A DNA stretch of 64,000 nucleotides from Anaerolineaceae bacterium (lineage in GTDB: Bacteria; Chloroflexota; Anaerolineae; Aggregatilineales; Phototrophicaceae), in assembly GCA_002702065.1 (NCBI GenBank), contig NZXX01000001.1:868001-932000 (forward strand), in the 5' to 3' direction. The translations under genes were made by a program, and so were the position numbers. The notes under the pieces were generated by a model. The model saw only the letters and a program-made list of their open reading frames with translations, had not been told where the DNA came from and searched no databases. Shown here piece by piece: positions 32,701-40,985 of the stretch. Within the stretch, counting starts at the first letter, position 1. Each line of letters opens with the position of its first letter.

Positions 32701-33689
32701 CTCTTGCCGAGTAACCGGGCGATCAACCGCAGCAGCCAGCCCCGTGTTTCTTCCGGTTCATCGTCGGCGGTTTGTTCCGCCTGTTGCTGTCGTTCGCCGC
32801 GGCGCATTTCCCGCATGGTGAGCATGGCTTCATCCCCGGCGTCAAACTCGGCCAGCGGATCGTCGTCAGTCTGTATGCGCTGCCAGGCAGCGCGTACCTG
32901 ACGCGGCGTGGGCAGCACCTCGGTGGGGTAGTCCGGGTCAGTTTCGATGGCGACGCGGCCTTCGGGACGTGCGGGCAGCTTGCCGATAAAATCCGTCAGT
33001 TCGCTGGTGATTTCGTTGGTCTGGCGGTTGCGCAGGCTGGGCACTGTCGTATTAAAGTAGCTGACAATATCAACCTGAATATCCGCCTGATGCAAGCGGG
33101 CCAGCACATCCGCATTAGTGCCGAAGGCGAAGTGGGCTTTGCGCAGGCGCGGGTCGGTCAGGGCGGAGATCAGCAGGGCGCGTCCATCCTGGGTGAAGGG
33201 CACGAACAAGCGGTCTTCGTCCAGCCGGCTCAGGAATGCGTTGATGAGGTCATCATCCGCAGCCGATTGTACGTCCTCTGCCTGTACATCGGGCCAGTCG
33301 TGTTCTGCGGATTCTTCGATATTGGCGGCTTCGATGTCGGCAATCTGGCGGCTGATATGCAGGACGTCATCATGATGTGCCAGAAAGTGCGGCACGGCCA
33401 GCGTATAGTGACGTTGCAGGGTGCGCCGCACGGCGATGCCCTCGACGACACTGATCGGGCGCCCGGCATGTTTGCGCCCGCTGTCGTAATGGCGCAGCAG
33501 CATATTGTATTGACCAACGGGCAGACTGTAAAACGCGGGCCAATCTCTCGTCAGGTTGGCGACGTCGTTAATGTTGCCCAGCGCGCTGGCAAGCAGGCTG
33601 ACTTCTTTATTGGTTAATTCGCGGGGGCGAACGAACGCCGTAAAATCGCGCTTCTGGTTACGGGTGAACAGGAACGTTTCATAAATCAC
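32697..33689 (-). CDS. Unrecognised GTPase-partner protein (GAP1-like N terminus)
   Basis: 330 residues, soluble. The N-terminal ~100 residues ('MIYETFLFTRNQKRDFTAF', 'LLASALGNINDVANLTRDWP', 'FYSLPVGQYNMLLRHYDSG') resemble the N-terminal domain of 'GTPase-associated protein 1' (a remembered, weak match). The middle (~100-240) matches nothing I recognise. The C terminus is acidic/Gln-rich and ends in a hydrophobic-basic stretch ('WLLRLIARLLGKS'). The start is GTG after GGGGAG. It lies 16 bases downstream of the GTPase gene, so it is surely cotranscribed and probably acts on it as a regulator or effector. Function unknown. Confidence 0.75.
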   Translation of the reverse strand: MIYETFLFTRNQKRDFTAFVRPRELTNKEVSLLASALGNINDVANLTRDWPAFYSLPVGQYNMLLRHYDSGRKHAGRPISVVEGIAVRRTLQRHYTLAVPHFLAHHDDVLHISRQIADIEAANIEESAEHDWPDVQAEDVQSAADDDLINAFLSRLDEDRLFVPFTQDGRALLISALTDPRLRKAHFAFGTNADVLARLHQADIQVDIVSYFNTTVPSLRNRQTNEITSELTDFIGKLPARPEGRVAIETDPDYPTEVLPTPRQVRAAWQRIQTDDDPLAEFDAGDEAMLTMREMRRGERQQQAEQTADDEPEETRGWLLRLIARLLGKS

Positions 33690-33705
33690 GGCGCATCTCC
33701 CCGCA

Positions 33706-34737
33706 CTAGGACGGGATCATCGAGCGCATTTTTTTGTTGGCAACGGATGTGACCGCCCGGATTTTTGGCTCCAGCTCGCCCAGCTTTTCGGCGACGGACT
33801 GCCGTTCTGCGTGCAGCTCCTTGATGGTGCGCCCGCGCAGGATGCGGTTGAGGACGTTACGGTTGAGCTTGCTCAGGCGCGCTTCCAGTTCTTCTTCCTG
33901 TTCTTCCATGTACAGGGCGCTGCGGTCCAGTTCGTTGCCGATGGCGTACAGGAATGGATAGTGAATGTTGATCGGTTCGGGCGGGCTGTTCAGGCTGACG
34001 GTTGCCAGCTCGTACCCGGCGCCGGGGTCAACCACCGAGGCATTGCCTTCACCGGCGACCGATACCGGAATCATGGCGGCAGGATACAGCCAGGGGCGCA
34101 GGCTGCTGGTATGCGCACGCTGTTCTTCCACAAAGCTGACCACGCCGCGGAAGACGTCACGGGCCTGATCGAACAACTTTTGATAATTGTTCACTTTGAA
34201 TTCGTCCGGCAGGATGTCCGCTTTGGTCAGCACCAGCGCGACGGTGATGCCGTTGCCCAAACCCACATCGCGGGCAGATTCCTTGAATTTGTAGTTGTTC
34301 AACAGGTTGAAGATGTAGGTTGAGGACGTTAACATCTCTGCTTCGATGCGCGGTCGCGTCGCAATCGTAAAGGCATCGGCCACGATAATGACGGCGTTAC
34401 TTTCCTGAATGTCGGCGTGAAGCTGGGCGGCTTCGTCGGATTCATCGGTCGGGATATTGATGGCCCCGCCCTGATAATCCACCCACTGAAATTCGGTAAC
34501 GAATTCGTTGTTGAACAGCAGGCTGAAGGTATCTTCCCGGCGGCCCATCGTTGGCGCGGGCCACTTGCGCCCGATGACAAAATCACGCCAGGGGTTCAGG
34601 TATTTGGTTGCTGTGTCTGTGTCGTGTGCCTCGATGCGAAAACCATCGATACCCGCCGCCATCTGGTACAGCAGCGCCAGTGTGAATGTGGTTTTACCTT
34701 GCCCGGTTCCACCAAAAAGCGTGACCTTCAGTGACAT
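33706..34737 (-). CDS. P-loop GTPase of the conflict/double-GTPase type with C-terminal coiled coil
   Basis: 343 residues. G1 P-loop 'GGTGQGKT' (9-16), G3-like 'DYQG' (87-90), the following strand 'NAVIIVADAF' and G4-like 'TKAD' (171-174) mark a Ras-like fold GTPase. Residues ~260-335 form a charged coiled coil ('EEQEEELEARLSKLNRNV', 'LHAERQSVAEKLGELEPKI'). There is no membrane segment. The sequence fits the bacterial 'DO-GTPase' families found beside GAP1-type partners. The GTPase fold is firm, but the role is unknown; regulated assembly or defence signalling is inference. Confidence 0.82.
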   Translation of the reverse strand: MSLKVTLFGGTGQGKTTFTLALLYQMAAGIDGFRIEAHDTDTATKYLNPWRDFVIGRKWPAPTMGRREDTFSLLFNNEFVTEFQWVDYQGGAINIPTDESDEAAQLHADIQESNAVIIVADAFTIATRPRIEAEMLTSSTYIFNLLNNYKFKESARDVGLGNGITVALVLTKADILPDEFKVNNYQKLFDQARDVFRGVVSFVEEQRAHTSSLRPWLYPAAMIPVSVAGEGNASVVDPGAGYELATVSLNSPPEPINIHYPFLYAIGNELDRSALYMEEQEEELEARLSKLNRNVLNRILRGRTIKELHAERQSVAEKLGELEPKIRAVTSVANKKMRSMIPS

Positions 34738-34820
34738 GTTTTTTCCTTGTGGTCTATGCCCGGTAAACGTGCCCTAAGCGTAGCGGTTTTACAGGTACAG
34801 AGTCAATATGATTTACGACC

Positions 34821-35126
34821 TCAATCGTAGTTGGTGTTGAGCGTAGGCGCGTTGCGGTTGACCACATCCTCGCCCAGTTTATCCACCAGTTGCTTGCGCA
34901 GCTTGGGCGTTTCCTCCGCCCACTTGTCGCGTAATTGCTCCTTGGTGGCGCTGCCCGTGTCGCTGACACTGGCGTTCATCCCCTGGGCCACGCGCGGCGC
35001 TTTGAGGATGACACGCTGGACATCCTCCTGCTGGCACTTTGGGCACGGCGGGGCAGACTCGTTGAAGCTGTGACGTGCTTCAAACAGGTGATCGCAGTTT
35101 GGGCATTTGTAATCGTATAGGGGCAT
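34821..35126 (-). CDS. FmdB-type zinc-ribbon protein
   Basis: 101 residues. The N-terminal ~45 residues are the FmdB/CxxC_CxxC_SSSS regulatory zinc ribbon: 'MPLYDYKCPNCDHLFEARHS' and 'CPKCQQEDVQR' supply four cysteines. The tail is charged and helical ('KEQLRDKWAEETPKLRKQLVD'). FmdB-like proteins are small putative regulators of unknown mechanism. It is separated from the GTPase gene by 83 bases in the same direction and may or may not share its transcript. Confidence 0.85.
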   Translation of the reverse strand: MPLYDYKCPNCDHLFEARHSFNESAPPCPKCQQEDVQRVILKAPRVAQGMNASVSDTGSATKEQLRDKWAEETPKLRKQLVDKLGEDVVNRNAPTLNTNYD

Positions 35127-35201
35127 CCCGTAACTCCATCATCGTTTTTCCCTTCTCCCTATTATAAGGGACTTTGGCCCGGCTCATTGCTGAGGGTTGG
35201 C

Positions 35202-36038
35202 TTAAGCCTCAGTTTTTTTCTGTTTCGCCGGGTCATAGGGGATGAGTGGGTGCGGTTGAACGATCTGCCGCTGCTGCGGGGTCAGCCGTTGCAGCAGGTC
35301 GTCCGATGGCTGGTAACCGCGCCGGAAGTTGCCCCACGAGGGGCCATAGCGGTTGATGACGACACGGCGCTGGCCGGGGTTGGTGCGGTGCGCTGAACCG
35401 TGTGCGATGGAATCGACAAACAGCAGCGCGTCTCCGGCTTGGGTATAGACTTCGACAGCTTGCTCCAGACTTTCCGGGTAGACCGGACCAGCACCGTTTT
35501 TGCGATGCTCGGCCAGATACGGATGAGGGAAATTGGACTTATGGCTGCCAGGGATAACCATCGTGCCGCCATCGCCCGGCCCGATATCGCTCAGCGGCAG
35601 CAGAATATTGATCTGCCCACATTGAAAACGCCCCTGCCGGAACCGATACTGGGTGCGCATGACGCCTTCGTGCCCGCCCGAATGAAGCTGAGTCGCGCCG
35701 CCGGACTCGCGGACGATGGCAAAACTTTCGTCGATGAACAATGGGCCGTGCAGCTGGTCAAAGGTGCCTTCACCGCCGATAAAGTATTTGAGCTTGTCGA
35801 ACCACGCCGGGTGGTCGATCAATCGCTCGAACGGTTCACCCGCTTCGTAGATTTGTTGCAGTTCTGTGCTTTGATTCTCGCCGCGCGCGTGGACATGGCC
35901 GTACCATTCGCCATCCGCCAGCGGCATGATCTCGTCAATAATGGCGTTCATCTGCGCAATGTGATCGCGTGTCACGGCGTTTTTGATGACCAGGTAGCCG
36001 TACAGGTCAAACAGGTAAATATCCATGTCGGTTAGCAT
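35202..36038 (-). CDS. Phytanoyl-CoA dioxygenase (PhyH)-family protein, non-canonical iron site
   Basis: 278 residues with the PhyH jelly-roll pattern: 'YLFDLYGYLVIKNAVT' at the N terminus, 'DIGPGDGGTMVIPGSHKSNFP', and 'AGDALLFVDSIAHGS' with distal His213, followed by the 2-oxoglutarate-type Arg in 'GQRRVVINRY'. Canonical members use a His-x-Asp motif at the first iron ligand; here H119 is followed by S120-G121 ('QLHSGGHEG'), so the carboxylate is missing. Substrate unknown. It is a paralog of the gene at 36152-37000; a hairpin lies between them. Confidence 0.88.
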   Translation of the reverse strand: MLTDMDIYLFDLYGYLVIKNAVTRDHIAQMNAIIDEIMPLADGEWYGHVHARGENQSTELQQIYEAGEPFERLIDHPAWFDKLKYFIGGEGTFDQLHGPLFIDESFAIVRESGGATQLHSGGHEGVMRTQYRFRQGRFQCGQINILLPLSDIGPGDGGTMVIPGSHKSNFPHPYLAEHRKNGAGPVYPESLEQAVEVYTQAGDALLFVDSIAHGSAHRTNPGQRRVVINRYGPSWGNFRRGYQPSDDLLQRLTPQQRQIVQPHPLIPYDPAKQKKTEA

Positions 36039-36104
36039 AAGCTGCCTCTTTTACAATGATGTGCGTCTGTGACCAAAAATTAGAAGCTTATTGTAGGCAG
36101 GGAA

Positions 36105-36135
36105 CAGAGGGTGGCGCAAACTGGCTCACCCTCTG
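36105..36135 (-). terminator. Hairpin between the two PhyH-family genes
   Basis: CAGAGGGTG/CACCCTCTG makes a perfect 9-bp stem with a 13-base loop, 17 bases after the stop of the upstream PhyH gene on the minus strand. It is followed by TTCCCTGCC, a poor U tract. It could be a partial terminator or an mRNA-stabilising hairpin that sets different levels for the two paralogs. Confidence 0.5.
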
Positions 36136-36151
36136 AATACGGGTCAATCAA

Positions 36152-37000
36152 TTACGGTGTTTGAGAAGCGGGCTGGCCCTGTTTCTGGGGTTCACGCACC
36201 AGTAATTGCTGGGGTTGGACAATCCGACGGCGTTCCGGCGTCAGCCGTTCGACCAGTTCGGGTGATGGTTGATAGCCATGCCGGAAGTTGCCCCACGATG
36301 GCCCATAACGATAGACCACGATGCGCCGGTTGTCGGGGTTTACCCGCCGCGCCGACCCGTGCGAGATGGCATCGACAAACAGGAGCGCATCACCTGCTTT
36401 CATGTGGACTTCAATCGCGCCTTCCGCGCCATCCACCGAGGCCTGTTCGCCGCCCATTTTGTGTTTGTTAAATTCAGGGTGGGGGAAGTTGGCTTTGTGG
36501 CTGCCGGGGATGATCATCGTTGCGCCATCGCCGGGGCCGATGTCTGTGAGCGCCATCAGGATATTGACCTGCCCGCACATGAAGCGCCCGTTATGAAAGC
36601 GGAACTGGGTGCGCTTGGTGCCTTCGTGTCCGCCAGAATGCAGGCCGATGGCTTCGCCGGGACCGCGGATATTGGCAAAATTCTCATCAATGAACAACGG
36701 GCCATGTTTGTAATCGAAGGTGCCTTCACCGCCGACAAAATATTTTACTTTGTCAATCCATGCGGGATGGTCGATCAGACGCTCGAAGGGTTCGCCGGCT
36801 TCGTAAATCTGTTGCAGGTTGGTGCCTTCGCTGTCGCCAAAGGTGTGACCCTGAATATAGCCGTACCACTCGTTGTGTTGCAGTGGCAGGATGTCGTCGA
36901 TCACTGCGTTCATTTCTGCCACGTGGTCCGCGCTGATCGCATTTTCCAGCAGCAGATAACCGCGCAGGTCAAACAAATAAATCTCTCTATCAGTCAGCAT
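36152..37000 (-). CDS. Phytanoyl-CoA dioxygenase (PhyH)-family protein, non-canonical iron site
   Basis: 282 residues and an obvious paralog of the preceding entry (shared 'QQIYEAGEPFERLIDHPAW', 'LHSGGHEG', 'GPSWGNFR-GYQPS'). H121-S-G replaces His-x-Asp, and the distal ligand is H214 in 'AISHGS'. The ATG at 37000 follows GAGGAGAAATAGTG and gives the same N terminus as its paralog; the frame upstream of it is ignored. A -10-like TATACT (minus strand, 37041-37046) lies upstream, without a good -35, as expected for an activator-dependent promoter. The divergent AraC gene is the likely activator. Confidence 0.88.
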   Translation of the reverse strand: MLTDREIYLFDLRGYLLLENAISADHVAEMNAVIDDILPLQHNEWYGYIQGHTFGDSEGTNLQQIYEAGEPFERLIDHPAWIDKVKYFVGGEGTFDYKHGPLFIDENFANIRGPGEAIGLHSGGHEGTKRTQFRFHNGRFMCGQVNILMALTDIGPGDGATMIIPGSHKANFPHPEFNKHKMGGEQASVDGAEGAIEVHMKAGDALLFVDAISHGSARRVNPDNRRIVVYRYGPSWGNFRHGYQPSPELVERLTPERRRIVQPQQLLVREPQKQGQPASQTP

Positions 37001-37111
37001 CACTATTTCTCCTCGCCAAAAACGTAATTTTGCTCCGATCAGTATAAACGGCACGCTGTGGAACTTCATCCTCAAGGCTGGTATAGTTTTCCTGTATCCT
37101 CAGGTGTGGCT

Positions 37112-37954
37112 ATGGTAGTGCAAACAGATCATCAATCGCAGTTGGAACGCTTTGGCTTTTCCGTATGGTCGGGCCGGTCTGCGCCGGATCATGGCCGACC
37201 GCACCGCCATAACGAAATCGAGCTGAATTACGTCGAGCAGGGCGCGGTGACATACCTGCACGCAGGCACAGAAATCACCATACAGGCGTGCGAAAGTGCG
37301 GTGTTCTGGGGGGCGGTGCCGCACCAGCTTGTCTATTACGAGCCGTCTACGGTGATCGATATCGCGACGGTGCCACTCGAAGATGTGCTCCAATGGGATT
37401 TACCACAGCCGTTTCTGCTTGATTTGCTGGCGGGGGTACTGCTGCGAGCCGGGCATGCGCATTTGCAAACTTATGGGGCAGCCATGTACCGCCAGTGGCA
37501 GATCGATTGCGAGGCGCGCAATGTGCGGGTGGCGCTGATGGAGATCAGGGCGTTCTTTCACCGGTTTGCCCTGCATGTGCAGCCGGTTGAGCGGACCAGC
37601 AGGGAACCCTACAGTGCGGCACGGATGCCGGATAAAGGGCGGCAGATGGCGCAGTTCATGAGCAGTCATTTTCAGCAGACCATTTCCGTTGGTGATGTGG
37701 CGGCGGTGGTGGGCCTGCATCCCCACTATGCCATGAGCGTGTTTCGCCAGACTTTTGACATGACCATCATTGATTACCTGACCCAGCAGCGAATTGCCTA
37801 TGCTCAGCAGATGCTGTTAACCACCAATGCCAAGATCATCGACATCGCCAACGATGCCGGGTTCCAGACTGTCAGCCATTTTTACGCGGCATTCAAGCGG
37901 TTGTGTGGGACATCGCCGGGCAAGTATCGTGCGGCGCTGCGGCGGCACGATTGA
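37112..37954 (+). CDS. AraC-family transcriptional regulator with N-terminal cupin
   Basis: 280 residues. The N-terminal cupin sensor ('RPHRHNEIELNYVEQGAVTYL', 'VFWGAVPHQLVYYEP', each in part) would bind a small ligand. The C-terminal double helix-turn-helix is complete ('ISVGDVAAVVGLHPHYAMSVF', 'AQQMLLTTNAKIIDIANDAG', 'FYAAFKRLCGTSPGKYR'). ATG 37112 with AGGTG 7 bases upstream is preferred over 37058, which lies in the divergent promoter region. Imperfect ATCCTCA repeats at 37068 and 37096 may be binding sites. Likely regulator of the PhyH-family genes. Confidence 0.87.
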   Translation: MVVQTDHQSQLERFGFSVWSGRSAPDHGRPHRHNEIELNYVEQGAVTYLHAGTEITIQACESAVFWGAVPHQLVYYEPSTVIDIATVPLEDVLQWDLPQPFLLDLLAGVLLRAGHAHLQTYGAAMYRQWQIDCEARNVRVALMEIRAFFHRFALHVQPVERTSREPYSAARMPDKGRQMAQFMSSHFQQTISVGDVAAVVGLHPHYAMSVFRQTFDMTIIDYLTQQRIAYAQQMLLTTNAKIIDIANDAGFQTVSHFYAAFKRLCGTSPGKYRAALRRHD

Positions 37955-37959
37955 CACGA

Positions 37960-38907
37960 CTATTGCAGGCGGATGCGCGGGTTTAACACGGCGTATAACA
38001 GGTCCGCCACCAAGTTGGCAATGGCGAAGAAGAAGATCACGACCATGACGCAGGCTTGCAGCAGTGGCAGATTTTTCTGTTTAACAGCTTCCACCAGCAG
38101 CGCGCCCAACCCCGGAAAATTAAATACACTCTCGATGACGACGACACCGCCGATGAGCCAGCCGATGCTGATGGCGATGACGGTGATCGTCGGCAGCAGG
38201 CCGTTGCGCAGCACATGCTTGACGATGATTTTCCACTGGGGCAGCCCCTTCAGCCGGGCGGTACGGACATACGGCTTGCGGATTTCTTCCAGCACCCCGG
38301 CGCGGGTCATGCGCGACACATAGCCGAGCAGGACAAATGTGGCGGTGATCGCGGGCAGAAACAGGATACGCAGCCAGTCGCCAAGCTGATGATTGCTGGA
38401 TACCAGCGACGTGGCCGGGAACCAGCCCAGACCAAGCGCGAAGACATTGACCAGCACCAGCCCGGTGACAAACTCCGGCAGGCCCACCACCGACAGTGAT
38501 ACGAGCGATATCGTATTGTCGATCCAGGTGTTTTCGCGCAGGGCGGCGATGACACCCAGCAAAATCGACAGCGGAATGGAGATGATCAGTGTCATCAGCA
38601 TCAGCCGCAAGGAGTTGGACAGGCGATCCAGGATCAGCGGTCGAACCGGGGGATTGCCGCTGCTGTACGAACGCCCCCAGTCACCGGTGATGAATCCCCC
38701 CAGCCAGTTGACGTACTGCACCGGGACCGGTTCGTCGAGGCCGAATTCTTCGCGCAGGGCGTTGAGGGCGGTTTCGCTGGCATCACGGCCCAGAATAAGA
38801 CGGGCGACATCGCCGGGCAGCAGCTGCGTGAGTGCGAAGATAATCACCGAGGTGATCAACATGGTGACGACCAGCAGCAGGATTCGGCGTATCAGAAATT
38901 GCAGCAT
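37960..38907 (-). CDS. Oligopeptide/dipeptide-type ABC transporter permease (DppB-like)
   Basis: 315 residues with six membrane helices and the typical start 'FLIRRILLLVVTMLITSVI' followed by a periplasmic loop ('GLDEPVPVQYVNWLGGFITGDWGRS', shown in part). The EAA loop is 'RTARLKGLPQWKIIVKHVLRNGLLP'-like (coupling helix to the ATPase). It pairs with the DppC-like permease at 40982. The start overlaps the ATPase stop by one base (TGATG). Imports peptides or other oligomeric solutes; specificity is not predictable. Confidence 0.93.
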   Translation of the reverse strand: MLQFLIRRILLLVVTMLITSVIIFALTQLLPGDVARLILGRDASETALNALREEFGLDEPVPVQYVNWLGGFITGDWGRSYSSGNPPVRPLILDRLSNSLRLMLMTLIISIPLSILLGVIAALRENTWIDNTISLVSLSVVGLPEFVTGLVLVNVFALGLGWFPATSLVSSNHQLGDWLRILFLPAITATFVLLGYVSRMTRAGVLEEIRKPYVRTARLKGLPQWKIIVKHVLRNGLLPTITVIAISIGWLIGGVVVIESVFNFPGLGALLVEAVKQKNLPLLQACVMVVIFFFAIANLVADLLYAVLNPRIRLQ

Positions 38908-40985
38908 CAGCGATTGCCCTCGTTCGCCTGGGCATTGGTTGCGCCGGATTGCAGTTCAATCAGTTCATCAATCGGGATGTGGCAGCGGATGAAGTGACCA
39001 TTGCCCGCATCACGCCAGGGTGGTTCTTGCTGCTCGCAGATATCGCCGATCTTGCGCGGACAGCGGGTATGAAACCGGCAGCCGTGCGGGATATTACGGG
39101 CGCTTGGTATCTCACCTTCCAGCCTGATAGCACCCTGTCGCTGGGTGGGGTCCGGGATGGGGATAGCCGAAAGCAGCGCTTCGGTATAGGGATGCCACGG
39201 TGGATCGTAGACATCCATCGTTTCGCCTTCTTCGACAATCTCACCCAGGTACATCACAGCGATCCAGTCCGCCAGATAGGCGATAACGTCCAGATCGTGC
39301 GAAATCAGCAGATACGAGGCACCATGCTGCGCCCGCAGGTCCTTGAGCAGATTGAGGATGACGGCCTGCACAGACACATCCAGCGATGAGGTCGGTTCAT
39401 CGGCGACCACCAGTGCCGGGTTCGCCGCGAAGGCACGCGCAATCGCAATTCGCTGTTTTTCGCCGCCGCTTAATTCGCTGGGGTAGCGATGGGCATATTC
39501 CGGCGTCAGACGCACGGCTTCCAGCAGGTCTACCACGCGTTGGCTGATCTCCTGCTCCGATAACTTGGGGTCACTCAACAGGCGCAGCGGACGTTCCAGC
39601 GCCTGCCGGACGGGTTGGTAGGGGTTAAGCGCGTCGTTCGGGTTCTGGAAGACCATTCGCAGATTGCGCAATGTTTCCTGGCTGCGTTCTTTCAGCTTGT
39701 TGCTGATATGCATTTCGCAGAGTTCGATGTCGCCGCTATCAGCTTCGTTGAGCGCGACGATACAACGGGCCAGGGTGGTCTTGCCGCTGCCACTTTCGCC
39801 CACCAGACCCAGCGTCGAGCGCGCCTGAATCGAGACAGAGGCGTCATCTACGGCATGGACGTAGGATGGGTCACGGCGCAGCAGCCGGTCGAACAGGGTA
39901 ACCTCGCCAAACCGTTTGTTGATATGCTCAGCTTTTAAAATCTGGTTGCGGCGGGGTGGGGCGCTGGTGACCTCCCCCTGCGGCATGATCTGCATTTCAA
40001 GCTCGCCGCTGCGTATTTCCTGCCAGCGATGGCAGCGCACCCGACGGCCTGTACCATCAACTGCTTCGAGCGGTGGCTTTTCCTGTGCGCAGATGTCGAG
40101 CGCCACCGGGCAGCGCGGCTCGAACACACACGCTGGCGGGCGCTCCGTCAGCGATGGTGCAATGCCTTCAATGGTGAACAGGCGTGTTTCGGTGCCTTCG
40201 GTCAGGCGGGGCAGGCTCGCCAGCAGCCCGGCAGTATAAGGGTGCAGCGGCTGGGCGAACAGTTCGTGGACGTCTGCCGTTTCCATCACCTCGCCGGCAT
40301 ACAGCACCGTCACACGGTCGCAGAGCTGGGCAACGGTACCCAGATCATGCGATACATAGACCGCCGCCGCCTGATTGTCGTGGATCAGCTCGCGGAACAG
40401 GTCGAGGATAATCGCCTGCGTGGTGACGTCGAGCGCGGTGGTTGGTTCATCCAGCACCAGCAGGCGCGGCTGTGTGCTGAGCGCCATCGCAATTGTCACA
40501 CGCTGCTGCATCCCGCCGCTCAGTTGGTGCGGATAACGTTTTACCACATCTTCCGGGTCCGCAATCTTGACCTGACGCAGCATCTCGACTGCCCGGTTCC
40601 AGGCTTCGCGGCGCGGCAGTCCTTCATGCAGGCGCGTGATTTCGGCAATCTGGTTGCCAATCGTGTAGGAAGGGTTGAGCGACGCCAGCGGGTCCTGCGG
40701 CACCAGATTGAGGTCGTGCCCCCAGATTTTGCGCATCTCATCAGCCGATTTGCCGATCAGGTTGCTGCCATCGAGCAGGACTTCGCCATTGCTGATGCGG
40801 GCGTTATCCGCCAGATAATTCATGAGGGCTAGGGCCAGCGTGCTTTTGCCGCTGCCGCTTTCGCCGACCAGCCCGTGAATCTCCAACGGCTCAACGCCCA
40901 GGGTCACGTCGTTGATGACGTTGGCCCAGCCTTTACCCAGCTTGTAATCGATCGAAAGTTGACTGGCCTGAATGACGGGTGTCAT
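38907..40985 (-). CDS. Fused DppD-DppF-type ABC ATPase
   Basis: 692 residues, i.e. the two ATPases of a peptide ABC importer in one chain. The first half has Walker A 'GESGSGKST' (41-49), signature 'LSGGMQQR', Walker B 'LLVLDEPTTALD' and the oligo_HPY Cys region ('CVFEPRCPVALDIC', which may bind an Fe-S cluster). The second half repeats this: 'GESGSGKTT' at ~395-403, 'LSGGEKQR', 'LVVADEPTSSLD' and 'CRFHTRCPRKIGDIC'. Both ATP sites look intact. The fusion is common in some lineages. Coupled to both permease genes by 1- and 4-base overlaps. Confidence 0.96.
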   Translation of the reverse strand: MTPVIQASQLSIDYKLGKGWANVINDVTLGVEPLEIHGLVGESGSGKSTLALALMNYLADNARISNGEVLLDGSNLIGKSADEMRKIWGHDLNLVPQDPLASLNPSYTIGNQIAEITRLHEGLPRREAWNRAVEMLRQVKIADPEDVVKRYPHQLSGGMQQRVTIAMALSTQPRLLVLDEPTTALDVTTQAIILDLFRELIHDNQAAAVYVSHDLGTVAQLCDRVTVLYAGEVMETADVHELFAQPLHPYTAGLLASLPRLTEGTETRLFTIEGIAPSLTERPPACVFEPRCPVALDICAQEKPPLEAVDGTGRRVRCHRWQEIRSGELEMQIMPQGEVTSAPPRRNQILKAEHINKRFGEVTLFDRLLRRDPSYVHAVDDASVSIQARSTLGLVGESGSGKTTLARCIVALNEADSGDIELCEMHISNKLKERSQETLRNLRMVFQNPNDALNPYQPVRQALERPLRLLSDPKLSEQEISQRVVDLLEAVRLTPEYAHRYPSELSGGEKQRIAIARAFAANPALVVADEPTSSLDVSVQAVILNLLKDLRAQHGASYLLISHDLDVIAYLADWIAVMYLGEIVEEGETMDVYDPPWHPYTEALLSAIPIPDPTQRQGAIRLEGEIPSARNIPHGCRFHTRCPRKIGDICEQQEPPWRDAGNGHFIRCHIPIDELIELQSGATNAQANEGNR

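Noticed and set aside
37068..37104. ATCCTCAAGG and ATCCTCAGG repeats as an AraC operator
   Set aside because: The 28-bp pitch is not a whole number of helical turns and the match is short. Mentioned only as a possibility in the regulator entry.
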